NCBI GenBank assembly: GCA_018241505.1
Contig: JAFEDS010000015.1
Coordinates: 62,001 to 126,000, forward strand
Direction of reading: 5' to 3'
DNA length: 64,000 nucleotides
From: Pseudomonadota bacterium
GTDB lineage: Bacteria > Pseudomonadota > Gammaproteobacteria > Steroidobacterales > Steroidobacteraceae
Below the pieces are notes generated by a model that saw only the letters and a program-made list of their open reading frames with translations, searched no databases and was not told where the DNA came from. Position numbers and translations under genes: made by a program. Within the stretch, counting starts at the first letter, position 1, and each line of letters starts with the position of its first letter. Shown here in pieces: positions 26,453 to 35,399 of this stretch.

Positions 26453-27225
26453 GGAATGAGGCTCCGTGTGAAGTGTTTGGACCGGGTCCAAACAAGCATT
26501 TACTGTTCCGTGCCGGGCTGCGCGAAAGCGTTGCCTCGAGAGTTTCCGACGGCGCTTCTCGCCATTGTCGCGCTGGCGCAGCTTCCGGACGTGCTCTTAC
26601 GGTGACAGCAGGAGCGCACCGCCCACTCCGCACCGACTTCGATGCTGTAGGACTCGTAGGGTTACGCTGACAATTGATTGAGTGGTCCAGTGTTGCACTC
26701 ACCAGAATGCGGGCGGATCCTCTGATTTGCGATGAAAGCACCTCACAACAGTCGAGCTCCATTGTGGCCCGAACAAGAACGGGCAACGGATGGCACAGAC
26801 AGGAAGGTTGTAGTGTGAGTCAACGTGTCGGGCGCTCCACCATCCTCATTGCCGATGACGACCGCCGTTGCTCATGGCGGTAGGCGGGCTCCTGTTCGGG
26901 TATCGGCTCACCCTTCGACAGGTCATTGCCATTGCGGTGGGGTCGCTCGGCATCCTTCTGCTGATAAGCGGTTCGGGCTCCTCGAGCTCCAGTAGGGCTG
27001 CTGTCAATGACAATCGTAACAGTCGGCTGGTCAGCCGGCAGTCTGTTAGGCAAGGGCGTCTTCCAATCAGCGCCGGGTCTGATGGGTTTCGCGAGCCACG
27101 TGATTTGTGCAGGTGTGCTGCTGGGCCCTATCCGCCGCGAGGACGAATGACCCCAATGGCCGCCTACGAACGAAACGAGTTTCGCATGTCGCGCTCATGC
27201 TCCAAAGGCAGCCGCTCGATCGAAG
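26453..27225. other. Gene-poor stretch with decayed coding fragments
   Basis: No intact gene is supported in these 770 bp. The plus strand holds fragments: about 26817-26882 encodes a receiver-like start (RSTILIADDD) that ends at a stop within 10 codons; directly after it, about 26871-26975, a frame reads VGGLLFGYRLTLRQVIAIAV, resembling the end of an EamA/DMT transporter; and 27006-27149 encodes a 47-residue membrane-like peptide (GFASHVICAGVLLG). The mixture looks like gene remnants rather than one pseudogene. Confidence 0.4.
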
Positions 27226-27855
27226 CTATTGAGTTTTCGCTTCACCGTGAGCCCGAGCGGAGTGCATCGCGCTGGGCAGTTCGCCAGCCATGTGCTTGTG
27301 CTCCGTCAGGGTAGGCAACGTCTTTTTGGCAAACGCGGCCAAGTCCGGATCAGACGTTTTAGTGGCGGCCTGGAACAACGCGACCGTCTTCGTGTGATCC
27401 TCCTTCATCTGCTTCCCGTAAGCAGCATCGAAATCGGCGCCCTGCTTGTTGCTGAGTCTTTGAACGATAGCCTGATGCTCGGCGTCGAGCGACGTCGGCA
27501 CTTGCAGGCCCTTGGACTTCGCCAGACTCGTCAGCTCGTCATTGGCTTTGGTGTGGTCACGGACCATCTGTTCAGCAAATTGTTTGACCTTCGGGTCCTG
27601 AGAGCTGGCTTCGGCCGCTTTGGAAACTGCGACCTCGGTGAGACCTCCCTGAGCGGCTTTCGTTACGAATGTGGCAGGATCGACGTTACTCTCACCCGCG
27701 GCTCCTTCTCCCCAATGGGATTTGGTGGCTGACGATTGGTGGGCAGATGTCGCAGCAGTTATATCGGGTGCTGTACTCGTGGGCGCTTGCGCGTATACGG
27801 CCGAGATAACGCCGGCGGTCAGCACTACTGCAATCGTCTGGGCAACCTGGCTCAT
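27226..27855 (-). CDS. DUF4142 protein, exported
   Basis: The protein has 209 residues from the ATG at 27855, with a signal peptide (VAQTIAVVLTAGVISAVYAQ). The mature part contains the ferritin-like DUF4142 helical bundle: DPATFVTKAAQGGLTEVAVS, VKQFAEQMVRDHTKANDEL, DAAYGKQMKEDHTKTVALF and a final TLPTLTEHKHMAGEL. Histidines at the helix ends are conserved, but a metal role has not been shown. DUF4142 genes are commonly stress-linked. A second copy lies at 31914. The recurring palindrome is 99 bp upstream. Confidence 0.9.
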   Translation of the reverse strand: MSQVAQTIAVVLTAGVISAVYAQAPTSTAPDITAATSAHQSSATKSHWGEGAAGESNVDPATFVTKAAQGGLTEVAVSKAAEASSQDPKVKQFAEQMVRDHTKANDELTSLAKSKGLQVPTSLDAEHQAIVQRLSNKQGADFDAAYGKQMKEDHTKTVALFQAATKTSDPDLAAFAKKTLPTLTEHKHMAGELPSAMHSARAHGEAKTQ

Positions 27856-27954
27856 AAATTCACCCGAGTTCAATGGAGAGGAGATAACCAATGCAACGGA
27901 CCATAGCCGGTTTGGGTCCCCTCTTGTAGCTGACGTGGGAGATGCGCGAGCAAT

Positions 27955-27968
27955 CTAACCTAGGTTAA
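27955..27968. promoter_or_regulatory. TAAC-N4-GTTA palindrome
   Basis: CTAAC-CTAG-GTTAA has a palindromic CTAG centre and lies between the DUF4142 gene (99 bp) and the divergent membrane protein gene (152 bp). Confidence 0.45.
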
Positions 27969-28062
27969 AAGCATCTGCAGGACGAGCTGGCCAAGGCTGA
28001 TGACGTTCGGTGATCCCACGCCGTAGGCAATCGTGGAAATGATTCCAACAGCGCTCCGGCAT

Positions 28063-28076
28063 GTAACTTGCTGTGT
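28063..28076. promoter_or_regulatory. Half TAAC-N4-GTTA-type site
   Basis: GTAAC-TTGC-TGTGT lies 44 bp before the membrane protein gene at 28121. The left half and core match the consensus, while the right half does not. Confidence 0.25.
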
Positions 28077-28120
28077 TGGAAAGAAATCGATTCCGCACCA
28101 ACTTTTCGTCCGGGGAACCT

Positions 28121-28996
28121 ATGTACCCAAGTGAAGAACACAGCAACCGAGCTGTCATCGAATCGGCCAGTCAGTCAAATGAGTCGGCTGTCTCTGCCGT
28201 CTCGTGGGCGGCTATTCTGGCGGGCTCCGTAACGGCGGCCGCGAGCACGATCATTCTCGTTGCGCTGGGATCCGGCATCGGTTTGGCATCTGTGTCCCCC
28301 TGGCCCGGCAGCGGGACCAGCGCGACCGCATTTACGGTGATGGCTGCGATCTGGCTCATTGTAGTCCAGTGGCTGTCGTCGTGCGTCGGCGGCTATATGA
28401 CGGGCCGGCTGCGGGCCAAGTGGGTGGGCACCCATACACATGAAGTCTTCTTTCGGGATACCGTCCATGGATTCGTGACATGGGCAGTTGGGACACTGAT
28501 CGGCGCTCTTCTCTTACTGTCGGCCGCTGCGGGTGTCGCAAAAACAGGCAGTGAAACGGTCGCGGCCGCCGCAGGCGGGGCGGCCCATGGAGCTGCATCC
28601 ACGCTACCAGACGCGGTTTCTTCCTATGACGTCGGTCGTTTGCTGCGTCCGAGCGCACCTGGCAACGATCCATCCAAGGCAGACGGACGCGCGGAAGTGG
28701 CGCAAATTTTGGGCAAGGGAATCACTGAGGGTGGAGTTTCACAAGAAGACCGTGACTATTTGATCAAGCTCATCGCCGCTCGCACTGGAGTGTCTGATTC
28801 GGAAGCTCGCGCTCGCGTTGACCAAGTCATTGCGGCGGAAAAGGCAACAGCGTTGAAGGCACGCGAAGCAGCCGATGCCGCGCGTAAAGCGGCTGCGAGC
28901 GCAGCCATCTTTACCGCGCTATCGATGTTGATTGGCGCATTCATTGCATCGGCGTCAGCAGCGTTAGGCGGACGGCTGCGAGACCTCCACCCGTGA
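28121..28996 (+). CDS. Membrane protein, YrzE-like
   Basis: The protein has 291 residues from the ATG at 28121, preceded by GGGGAA. Three to four membrane segments are visible: VSWAAILAGSVTAAASTIIL, a second around FTVMAAIWLIVVQWLSS, a third AVGTLIGALLLLSAAAG, and a C-terminal IFTALSMLIGAFIASAS. Between them lies a soluble region with an alanine-rich coiled segment (EKATALKAREAADAARKAA). The AVSWAAILAGSV opening and GGYMTGRLR motif fit a family often annotated YrzE or PhnA-like, of unknown function. Confidence 0.75.
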   Translation: MYPSEEHSNRAVIESASQSNESAVSAVSWAAILAGSVTAAASTIILVALGSGIGLASVSPWPGSGTSATAFTVMAAIWLIVVQWLSSCVGGYMTGRLRAKWVGTHTHEVFFRDTVHGFVTWAVGTLIGALLLLSAAAGVAKTGSETVAAAAGGAAHGAASTLPDAVSSYDVGRLLRPSAPGNDPSKADGRAEVAQILGKGITEGGVSQEDRDYLIKLIAARTGVSDSEARARVDQVIAAEKATALKAREAADAARKAAASAAIFTALSMLIGAFIASASAALGGRLRDLHP

Positions 28997-29100
28997 GATG
29001 TGAATTGCGGCGAATTCGACTGATAACCGGGGTCCCAAAAGGTAGCTCTGATGGTTCAGTTTGAGCTGGCGCGCCATCAGGTATCGGTTCGCAAACGTGA

Positions 29101-29508
29101 CGAATACCTGGACGCCCCGCCCCCCCCGACATCGGCGTTTACAACACCACGCTCGCTCCTGTCACACTCACCTATGTAGCGACTCACCTGTCAGCACAAA
29201 TATGGCTGTTGGGCTTGCGGATCCGCCAATCCGACTCCGAGTCAGTCGATTACGGCAACGAAAGTCTGGTGTTCAGCCTGGAAACACCCACGAATGGCAA
29301 GCCTGCGACTGCCGGAAATGGCGTCCACATTGCTTTCACTGTTCCGGACCGGGAGACCGTGGATTCGTTCCACACAGCAGGGCTTCGGTTGGGAGGCCTC
29401 GATGGCGGGGCTCCGGGGTTACGCCTACAGTACGGCGATAACTACTACGCTGCCTTCGTATTCGATCCAGATGGTAATAAGATCGAGGCCGTGACTGGTT
29501 CAGATTAG
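29101..29508 (+). pseudogene. Truncated VOC (glyoxalase-like) domain gene
   Basis: From about residue 1 of the frame at 29209 the sequence is a clear C-terminal half of a VOC fold (VDYGNESLVFSLETP, GVHIAFTVPDRETVDSFH, YYAAFVFDPDGNKIEAV). The first half of the fold is missing: the frame opens at 29101 after a stop, has no ATG, and its upstream residues do not resemble the family. A run of eight Cs interrupted by G near 29116-29127 may mark a frameshift. It is likely a remnant; a TTG start at 29209 would give only 99 residues. Confidence 0.6.
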
Positions 29509-29611
29509 GTCAGCCTCCAATACGGGCAGACTGATGTAGCCAGCATAATTGCGGACGCGAAAAGCATCACGGCGGTCGCCCACCTGGAAAAGCTGGCCGC
29601 AGGTGGCAAAG

Positions 29612-30193
29612 CTATTTCGGAGCTGGGTCACCGTCCGCAGGACGCGTAGCCCTGGCTTGCTCGGTTTCTGCTCCAGCGCTTTCGCCCGAAGAGGCAATAT
29701 CGGATGCTCCCGTGCTCTCCAACACCTCGCGTGCGCGAAGAATCTCTCCCGGTGTTTCGCAGTGAACCGACATCAAAATTCCGCCGTCCTTGACTCGGCC
29801 CTCGTACCGTCGCGCCTCGTACTCCGGGATTCCCATTCCAATCAACGCGCCGATGAGTCCACCAACGGCGCCGCCAGCACCGAGGCCCGCCAGTCCGGCT
29901 ACGATGGGCCCGGCTGCCAACAGCGGGCCAATTCCCGGAACAGCCAACGCACCCAAGCCGATCAATACACCCAGCGATCCCCCAACAACGCCGCCGGCGG
30001 CTGCGCCAGCGGTCGCGCCTTCAGGCGCCTTGGTATCCTTGTGGTGAGCAAACTCGCGCGTGCTGCGCTCATCCGGCATGAGAACGGATACCTCCTGAGA
30101 AGCAAAACCATCGCTTATCAGAGCACTGACCGCGCGCTCTGCCGCGTCAGCGGTGGGATAGATTCCGAATACTGACTTGCTTTTCCGCGTCAT
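29612..30193 (-). CDS. DUF1269/general stress protein 17M-like
   Basis: The protein has 193 residues from the ATG at 30193. The N-terminal SVFGIYPTADAAERAVSALI is the general-stress-17M/YflT-like module. The middle is a glycine/alanine-rich hydrophobic region (GGVVGGSLGVLIGLGALAVP, then GLGAGGAVGGLIGALIGMGI) that probably inserts in membrane. The region IPEYEARRYEGRVKDGGILM, followed by a ferredoxin-like end, is typical of DUF1269. Stress induction is known for the family; the mechanism is not. The KGG-protein gene lies upstream on the same strand. Confidence 0.85.
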   Translation of the reverse strand: MTRKSKSVFGIYPTADAAERAVSALISDGFASQEVSVLMPDERSTREFAHHKDTKAPEGATAGAAAGGVVGGSLGVLIGLGALAVPGIGPLLAAGPIVAGLAGLGAGGAVGGLIGALIGMGIPEYEARRYEGRVKDGGILMSVHCETPGEILRAREVLESTGASDIASSGESAGAETEQARATRPADGDPAPK

Positions 30194-30276
30194 CTGGCAT
30201 CTCGTCAATTCGTTGAGTTGTAGATAGTTTCCAGCGGGCGGCGGCCCAAAGGGACCGCCGTCGGCCGAAGCACTCA

Positions 30277-30501
30277 CTAACGGTCAGATCCTCCTCCGTG
30301 CGAGCGCTGCCCACCCTTACGTCCCGCTTCGGAAGCCTTTTCCCGGTCATCTGCGAAATTACCTCCGCTTCCCGAATGGCCGGGCGACGATCCGGATGAA
30401 TGCGAATGCTCACCGCCCTTGCGGCCCGCTTCTCGAGCCTTATCTGGGTCATTCGCAAGATTGCCGCCCTTCTTCTGACTGTCTGAACTGGATGTGGCCA
30501 C
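30277..30501 (-). CDS. KGG-repeat stress-induced protein
   Basis: The protein has 74 residues from a GTG at 30501, 6 bp after AGGAG. It is hydrophilic and glycine/serine rich, with two copies of the KGG-type motif: NLANDPDKAREAGRKGGEHS and NFADDREKASEAGRKGGQRS. It resembles YciG and GsiB, hydrophilin-like proteins made in stationary phase or desiccation. An exact 14-bp tandem repeat lies 20-48 bp upstream of the start, in the promoter position. Confidence 0.9.
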   Translation of the reverse strand: MATSSSDSQKKGGNLANDPDKAREAGRKGGEHSHSSGSSPGHSGSGGNFADDREKASEAGRKGGQRSHGGGSDR

Positions 30502-30521
30502 TTGATGCTCCTAGGTCGTAA

Positions 30522-30549
30522 CTTTTAGGTCGTAACTTTCAAAGAGCGA
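30522..30549. repeat. Tandem 14-bp direct repeat upstream of KGG gene
   Basis: The unit TAGGTCGTAACTTT occurs twice, back to back and exactly (30522-30535 and 30536-30549), beginning 20 bp before the GTG start. It covers the expected promoter and contains GTAAC half-sites like those of the recurring palindrome. Confidence 0.8.
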
Positions 30550-30560
30550 AAGGGCCGCGC

Positions 30561-30582
30561 CTTGGCGGCCCTCTGCTCGTAG
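30561..30582. terminator. GC-rich hairpin, possible terminator
   Basis: An 8-bp perfect stem (AGGGCCGC / GCGGCCCT) with a 6-base loop is present. On the minus strand it is followed by a short T-rich stretch, as in an intrinsic terminator. It lies between the decayed stretch at 30.6-31.1 kb and the KGG promoter and would insulate the latter. Confidence 0.4.
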
Positions 30583-31161
30583 AGGGATTTGTCGCAAGGA
30601 CTTTCCCGAAGCTACGCCCACAGTATTGGACGCCAGCAGGCCCACGTCAGTCGCCAACATCCTCGTCATGTGGTCAGTGTTTTCTTACGCGAGCCTTCAA
30701 CGTGAGTACTTCGCTGTACGCACCTCAGCCTCGAGCGCGACCAATGTTTCATTCGCCGAGACCGAGGCAACGGCGCGAGAACGCGCTACTTTCTGTCCCG
30801 CGCCTTGGGTTCACCGTCAGTCGACCCAGTTCTGTCGAATGATGCGATTCAGAGCGCGCACCAATCGGATGCCGATCCACGCTCAAAACCGTGCCGCAAC
30901 GGCAACGAACAACTGCCTGCTGGTGCGGCGAAATGTGCCCGCTGCATGCCTGCCGCAATTCAGCGCCAAGCCACGAGCACAGGCGTGCGCGTCAGAAAGT
31001 CGAACAACGCCAACGCAATCAGCACTGCGAGCCATACAAACCCAACGCTCGATACCAGGTCAGTCTTCGCTTCACCGCCTGCCCGAGTGTGTCATTTCCA
31101 CTTGTTGAGTTGTTCTGACAGAGCCCAATCCGCCCCACCGTCTTCCGCTCACCGCGCCCAA
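30583..31161. other. Gene-poor stretch
   Basis: About 580 bp without a supported gene. A plus-strand frame of 160 codons exists but is compositionally a shadow. On the minus strand about 30960-31068 encodes a start-less membrane fragment (GFVWLAVLIALALFDFLTRT), probably the remnant of a deleted gene. Confidence 0.35.
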
Positions 31162-31680
31162 CTAACGCCGCTGCTGGGATCCGCCATTTCGATTCGAGCG
31201 CGAGCGACGATTGCCTTTCGTGCCAGGCGGAGCGATATCGCGGGCGGCTTCGCCAAGGAGCGCCTTCTTCCGCTTCTCCAGTTCCGCGCCGATCGTTTCC
31301 AGGTCCAGGCCGCTCTTCTCAACCTTCGGAAACAGCTCGCCTTCCTCTTCCTTGACGTGATGCTGCACGTACTCGCCGAGGACCTTTACTTTGGCCTCGA
31401 ACAGGTCGTCGCTTTCGCCGACGTCCTCAATCTGCGCAATCAATTCCTTAGCGCTGGCGTGCTCCACCTCTGCCTCATCAAGAAGATCGTCAACATCGTC
31501 AGTCCCAGAGGCTTCGCGGACCGCTGGATAGAAGATCTCTTCTTCAATCTGCGCATGGATTGTCAGCAGCCGACAAACTTCGGTGGCGATCACGGACTTG
31601 TCAGCGTCGCCTTGCTGGAAGGTGTCAAAGAGAGTCTTCACCTCCTGATGATCTTGCTTGAGCAAGTTGATTGCATCCAC
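31162..31680 (-). CDS. Hemerythrin domain protein
   Basis: The protein has 172 residues from the GTG at 31680 with GGAG at good distance; the family start is DAINLLKQDH, so the longer upstream frame is rejected. Di-iron ligands are visible: H11 (LLKQDHQEV), LLTIHAQIEEEIFYP, AEVEHASAKEL and YVQHHVKEEEGELFP. A basic C-terminal tail (KGNRRSRSNRNGGSQQ) is unusual and could bind nucleic acid or membrane. Hemerythrin-like proteins bind oxygen or detoxify NO or peroxide. It is divergent in family from the second copy at 36866. Confidence 0.9.
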   Translation of the reverse strand: MDAINLLKQDHQEVKTLFDTFQQGDADKSVIATEVCRLLTIHAQIEEEIFYPAVREASGTDDVDDLLDEAEVEHASAKELIAQIEDVGESDDLFEAKVKVLGEYVQHHVKEEEGELFPKVEKSGLDLETIGAELEKRKKALLGEAARDIAPPGTKGNRRSRSNRNGGSQQRR

Positions 31681-31913
31681 GTGACTTCTCCAGTTGAAAG
31701 TGGTCAATTCGCAGCAATGGACGTTCCCGTTCTGGTCCTGACACCTGGAATTCCAGGTTGGACCGCAAGCCGACTTGGCGAGGTTCGGGGCGCACTGCCC
31801 TCCGAAAGCGCTGAATGCGCAACCTCGGGCGGAGCGGTGCAAGGGAGCCCTCACCGCTGAAAGCTACATCGCCACCGACAAAGCCTAACTCATCGGCTCC
31901 CAGGCGCCCCTAA

Positions 31914-32444
31914 CTACCGGCTCTTCTTTTCAGCCGCGCTCAGGCGCTTCGCCAACATGAGGTGATGTCGCAACGTAGGCAGTGTTTGTTCGGCGAACGC
32001 CTTCACGTCAGCGTCCTGCGCCTTTTTGAGCTCTTTCTCAAAATCGCTGATGTCGGCCATATGATCCTCGACCATCATTTGCGAATAGGCTTTATCGAAG
32101 TCATTACCGTTGAGAGTCTCGAGCTTTCCCAACGCATCGCGCTCGTCCGCTGAAATTGAATCCGGCAAGTTGACCAGCTTGGAGTCGGCGAGCTTCTTTA
32201 GCTGCATATTCGCGACCGTGTGGTCGGTCACCATCTTCTGCCCGAAGTGCTTGACGGCCGGATCCAGCCCGCGCTGCGCTGCCAGCTTGCCCGCCAACAC
32301 TTCCATCTGGCCGCCCTGCGCCGCCTTGTTGATGAACTCCCGGTCGGTCGCATTGAGGCCCGTGTCCGCTGCCACAGCCATGGCGGATGAGGCGACCAGA
32401 TTCCAAACAACCGCTGCTGTAAGATACTTGAAGTACGCGCCCAT
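31914..32444 (-). CDS. DUF4142 protein, exported (second copy)
   Basis: The protein has 176 residues from the ATG at 32444, with a signal segment (YLTAAVVWNLVASSAMAVAA). The bundle motifs are those of the copy at 27226: NATDREFINKAAQGGQMEVL, VKHFGQKMVTDHTVANMQL, FDKAYSQMMVEDHMADISDF and TLPTLRHHLMLAKRL. It is a predicted periplasmic ferritin-like helical protein of unknown biochemical role. Two paralogues within 5 kb support a stress cluster. Confidence 0.9.
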   Translation of the reverse strand: MGAYFKYLTAAVVWNLVASSAMAVAADTGLNATDREFINKAAQGGQMEVLAGKLAAQRGLDPAVKHFGQKMVTDHTVANMQLKKLADSKLVNLPDSISADERDALGKLETLNGNDFDKAYSQMMVEDHMADISDFEKELKKAQDADVKAFAEQTLPTLRHHLMLAKRLSAAEKKSR

Positions 32445-32785
32445 GGGACTCTCGCTCCGATTTGCTCTGAGATGCCCGATATTCCGCGCAATGCGCAGCG
32501 CCATCTGTCAGACAAAGTCACACAATAGTGTAGTAACGGTCTTCGACTTCAACGGTGATGTGCTCGGTGTGGTGCGCAGCGCGCACGGTGATCGCGCGAC
32601 CTCCTGGCTGAACTTGATGGCGTTGCGTTCAGCGGCCGTTCAGCGGTCAGAGCAACTCATCGAGTACGGTCGGCCCATTCCTACAAGCAATTGAGTCGTG
32701 CCGCGCGCAAGACGGAGTCGCAGTCCGGATAAATCTTGCACCGTCCCGAGTGAAACTCATGCTCCGCGGACCAGGTGGGCACGAC

Positions 32786-33979
32786 ATGCAAAGGTCGGTA
32801 AAAACTATGTTGTCGCTGCTGCTGCCGGCATTGCAGAGTGTTGCACGCGCGCAAAGTGCATTTGCGAGCGACTGCGCCGATGTTGCCGTCGAGTCATCAA
32901 CGGAGTTGGCTTCGCCCACACAGACCTCGCCGCCGGCTGATATGGCCACAAACTCCATAACACTCCCGGTTGCCGCGGCTCCGCCAGCCGAACCTGCGGG
33001 CAAGTCGCTGGACTCGCAGGCTCCATCGCCCGCACCGCCTGATGCCAACGAGCCGAACCAGGACATCCCGTACCACTGGCTCGATCGAACACACGAAGTG
33101 CTCTACAACACGTTGTGGCACTCGGCGGAGCACGTGGATCGCTGGTTCGGTTCGGTGGAGGACGACACAGTGTACAAACAGATGTACGGCAGCATTGCAC
33201 CGGCCCTCCTGTACACGCAATACGACCGGCTGCGCGCTCAGATACGCTTCAACATGAACATCCCGTTGCCGCAACTCAATGATCGCTTTCACGCCTTCGT
33301 GGGGCGATTCGACCCGAACGAATTCATTACCGAGCAAAACGAACCCTCGGGCGCCTTCCCGCGCACCTATGGACCGCCTACTGAAGATCAGACGCTGCTC
33401 GGCATCGGCTATCACCAGGCGGACAAGCCGCAGGAGGGCGGGCGCTTCGATGCCGGTACGGGTATTCGCGTCGCCTTGCCCATGGATCCCTATGTCAAGG
33501 GAAGTTATATCTACCAACGCGGCGCGTCCGAAAGCGGCTTGCTCAGTGCGAGAGAGACCTTGTTTTGGCAGCACAGTGACGGAGCGGGCGAAACAACTCG
33601 GTTGGACATGGAACGCATCTACGACGTGCACTGGCTGCTGCGCTATACCGCCTCCGCAACGCGTTCCCAGCACTCAATGGGTCTGCGTGGATATTCATCG
33701 GTGTTTATTCTGCACGATCTGCCCTCGCGGCGTGCGGTGGCATTCGAAATGGGCGTCGACGGACAAACGCAAGCGCCGGTGCCCTTACATGACTATGGCC
33801 TGAAGGTCGCCTATCGGAAGGGAATATTGCGTCAGTGGTTGATCATGGAAACCCGCGCGAGCATCGACTGGCCCAAGGACTATACCTATCAGCAACGTAC
33901 CGCGAGTTTGGGTGTAGGAGTTGGATTCGAGATGCTGTTCGGAACCAACACGTTTCTGGCGAGACCCGTTACCTTCTGA
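32786..33979 (+). CDS. Predicted outer-membrane or periplasmic beta-rich protein
   Basis: The protein has 397 residues from the ATG at 32786, following AGGTGGG. A signal peptide (MLSLLLPALQSVARAQSAFA) is followed by a proline/alanine/serine-rich linker of about 60 residues. The remaining 300 residues alternate hydrophobic and polar, with many aromatic strand ends (LLRYTASATRSQHSMGLRGY, YGLKVAYRKGILRQWLIMET), and end in ARPVTF, a C-terminal Phe as in outer-membrane barrels. I do not recognise the family. Confidence 0.7.
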   Translation: MQRSVKTMLSLLLPALQSVARAQSAFASDCADVAVESSTELASPTQTSPPADMATNSITLPVAAAPPAEPAGKSLDSQAPSPAPPDANEPNQDIPYHWLDRTHEVLYNTLWHSAEHVDRWFGSVEDDTVYKQMYGSIAPALLYTQYDRLRAQIRFNMNIPLPQLNDRFHAFVGRFDPNEFITEQNEPSGAFPRTYGPPTEDQTLLGIGYHQADKPQEGGRFDAGTGIRVALPMDPYVKGSYIYQRGASESGLLSARETLFWQHSDGAGETTRLDMERIYDVHWLLRYTASATRSQHSMGLRGYSSVFILHDLPSRRAVAFEMGVDGQTQAPVPLHDYGLKVAYRKGILRQWLIMETRASIDWPKDYTYQQRTASLGVGVGFEMLFGTNTFLARPVTF

Positions 33980-34142
33980 TGTGGATGCGAAGCGCTATCG
34001 GCCGATTTTCTCGCCCGCGAGAAGGGCGACGCACGAGGCGAGCCCCATTGAGGGCTGCCCAGAGGTACCATCGGGCTTGCGGCTCCTGTCATGCGAATGA
34101 CGACGCACCCCATCGTTGCGGCCATTGTCAGGACCAAGCTAA

Positions 34143-35054
34143 ATGGCTGAGTGCATTCTCGCGAAACGTCTGAAACTTTCCCTGGATGAATTGCGCATGC
34201 AAACGCTGGGGGCCCAGGTGTTGCTCGGATTTCAAATGCAATGCCTGTTTCAACCCAGCTTCCAACACGCAAGCCTGGAGGAACGGCTGGCCGACAGTGT
34301 TTCACTTGCTGCCATCCTGCTTTCATTGACCTCGCTTCTCGTTCCGCCATCCCAACATCGCCTGGCAGAATCAGGAGAAGCCAGCTTCAGATTATTGCGC
34401 ATCAGCGATCACTCGGCCGAATTCGCCTTGGCGACGATGGCGATTGCGTTGGGGTCCATTGCCTTCTCCATCAGCCGGCACGTTGGCATCGAGCATCCTG
34501 CCGTCATCGGTATCTGCGTGGGCATGCTCGCCTCATTTGTCTGGTTTGGGGTCGGCAATCTCCTGAAGCGTCCCTCTCACACGCGATTACCGGAGCATGA
34601 ACCTGTGGATCTGCATACGAAAATCGATCAGATGTTGACAGAGGCTCGCGTTGTCCTTCCTGGCGTGCAAGCCATGCTCGGTTTTCAACTCATCGTGGTG
34701 ATGACAGAGGCCTTTCAGCGCCTACCCAGTACCTATCGCGATTTGCATCTGGTCGGCCTGGCTCTGACGATCCTATGCGTTGCGCTGCTGTTGGCACCCG
34801 CGGCCATTCATCGCTTGGGCTTCTCGGGTGAGGACGACGCATGTTTCCACGCTATTGGAAGCCGATTTGTGAGCTCAGCTTTGACTCCACTGGCGTTGGC
34901 GATGGCATTTGAGGTCACAATCGCGGCGTGGAAGCTGTCGGAGAATGCAACTGCTGCCTTTGCAGCGGGATCGAGTGCTTTGATGGTGCTCTTGGGTGCT
35001 TGGTATGCCATTCCACTGATAGCGAAGCGACAGGCGGTTCGGCGCCTCGAATGA
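34143..35054 (+). CDS. Membrane protein with internal duplication, DUF6328-like
   Basis: The protein has 303 residues. Two similar halves are visible: residues about 12-30 (LSLDELRMQTLGAQVLLGFQ) and about 160-185 (KIDQMLTEARVVLPGVQAML, GFQLIVVMTEAFQRLP). Each is followed by three to four membrane segments. The pattern E-x-R-x-x-x-x-G-x-Q-x-L-x-x-F is that of the DUF6328 membrane family, which is usually one unit of about 150 residues. The tandem form is unusual. No function is known. Confidence 0.75.
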   Translation: MAECILAKRLKLSLDELRMQTLGAQVLLGFQMQCLFQPSFQHASLEERLADSVSLAAILLSLTSLLVPPSQHRLAESGEASFRLLRISDHSAEFALATMAIALGSIAFSISRHVGIEHPAVIGICVGMLASFVWFGVGNLLKRPSHTRLPEHEPVDLHTKIDQMLTEARVVLPGVQAMLGFQLIVVMTEAFQRLPSTYRDLHLVGLALTILCVALLLAPAAIHRLGFSGEDDACFHAIGSRFVSSALTPLALAMAFEVTIAAWKLSENATAAFAAGSSALMVLLGAWYAIPLIAKRQAVRRLE

Positions 35055-35399
35055 CTGGAAGAGGTGGGCGGCGGCCGGTCGCCGTTGAGGAATACAAAGC
35101 TCTGCCTACTCTCCAATAGCCGCCCTAGATTCGCGCATCAGTTTTATTTCGGCGTGCGGCCGTCGTCGGTGGCGGGTAGCTGCGAAAGATCCCGGCGGCG
35201 AAGATGAAGCTGGCGGTCGGTCCCACCGCCTGCAGCATCAGGTCCTTCAAGTCGAAGCCGGGGCAGGGCAGCTTTACGGCCATGGCTGTACCGCGCACCG
35301 CGCTCGCGATTGTTAACCTGAGGCAAGGAGTTTGATCCAGATCATCTCGCGACCGCAGTCGGCCCGATAGTTGCTGTTTAAACCCTCAGGAGGGATTCG
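35055..35399. other. Intergenic stretch before Crp/Fnr pair
   Basis: The stretch is 345 bp long. A small minus-strand frame at 35125-35283 (52 codons, MAVKLPCPGFDLKDLMLQAV) is possible but unsupported. The promoter-proximal part carries the site at 35313-35326. Confidence 0.4.
35313..35326. promoter_or_regulatory. TAAC-N4-GTTA-type site before Crp/Fnr gene
   Basis: TTAAC-CTGA-GGCAA lies 73 bp before the start of paralogue 3. The same spacing is seen upstream of paralogue 1 (74 bp). Confidence 0.4.

Noticed and set aside
26817-26882. A short complete response regulator gene
   Set aside because: The receiver-like start RSTILIADDD ends at a stop within 10 codons, so it can only be a fragment.
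30626-31108. Plus-strand frame of 160 codons
   Set aside because: No motif, no ribosome site, and alanine/threonine/arginine composition typical of a shadow frame.
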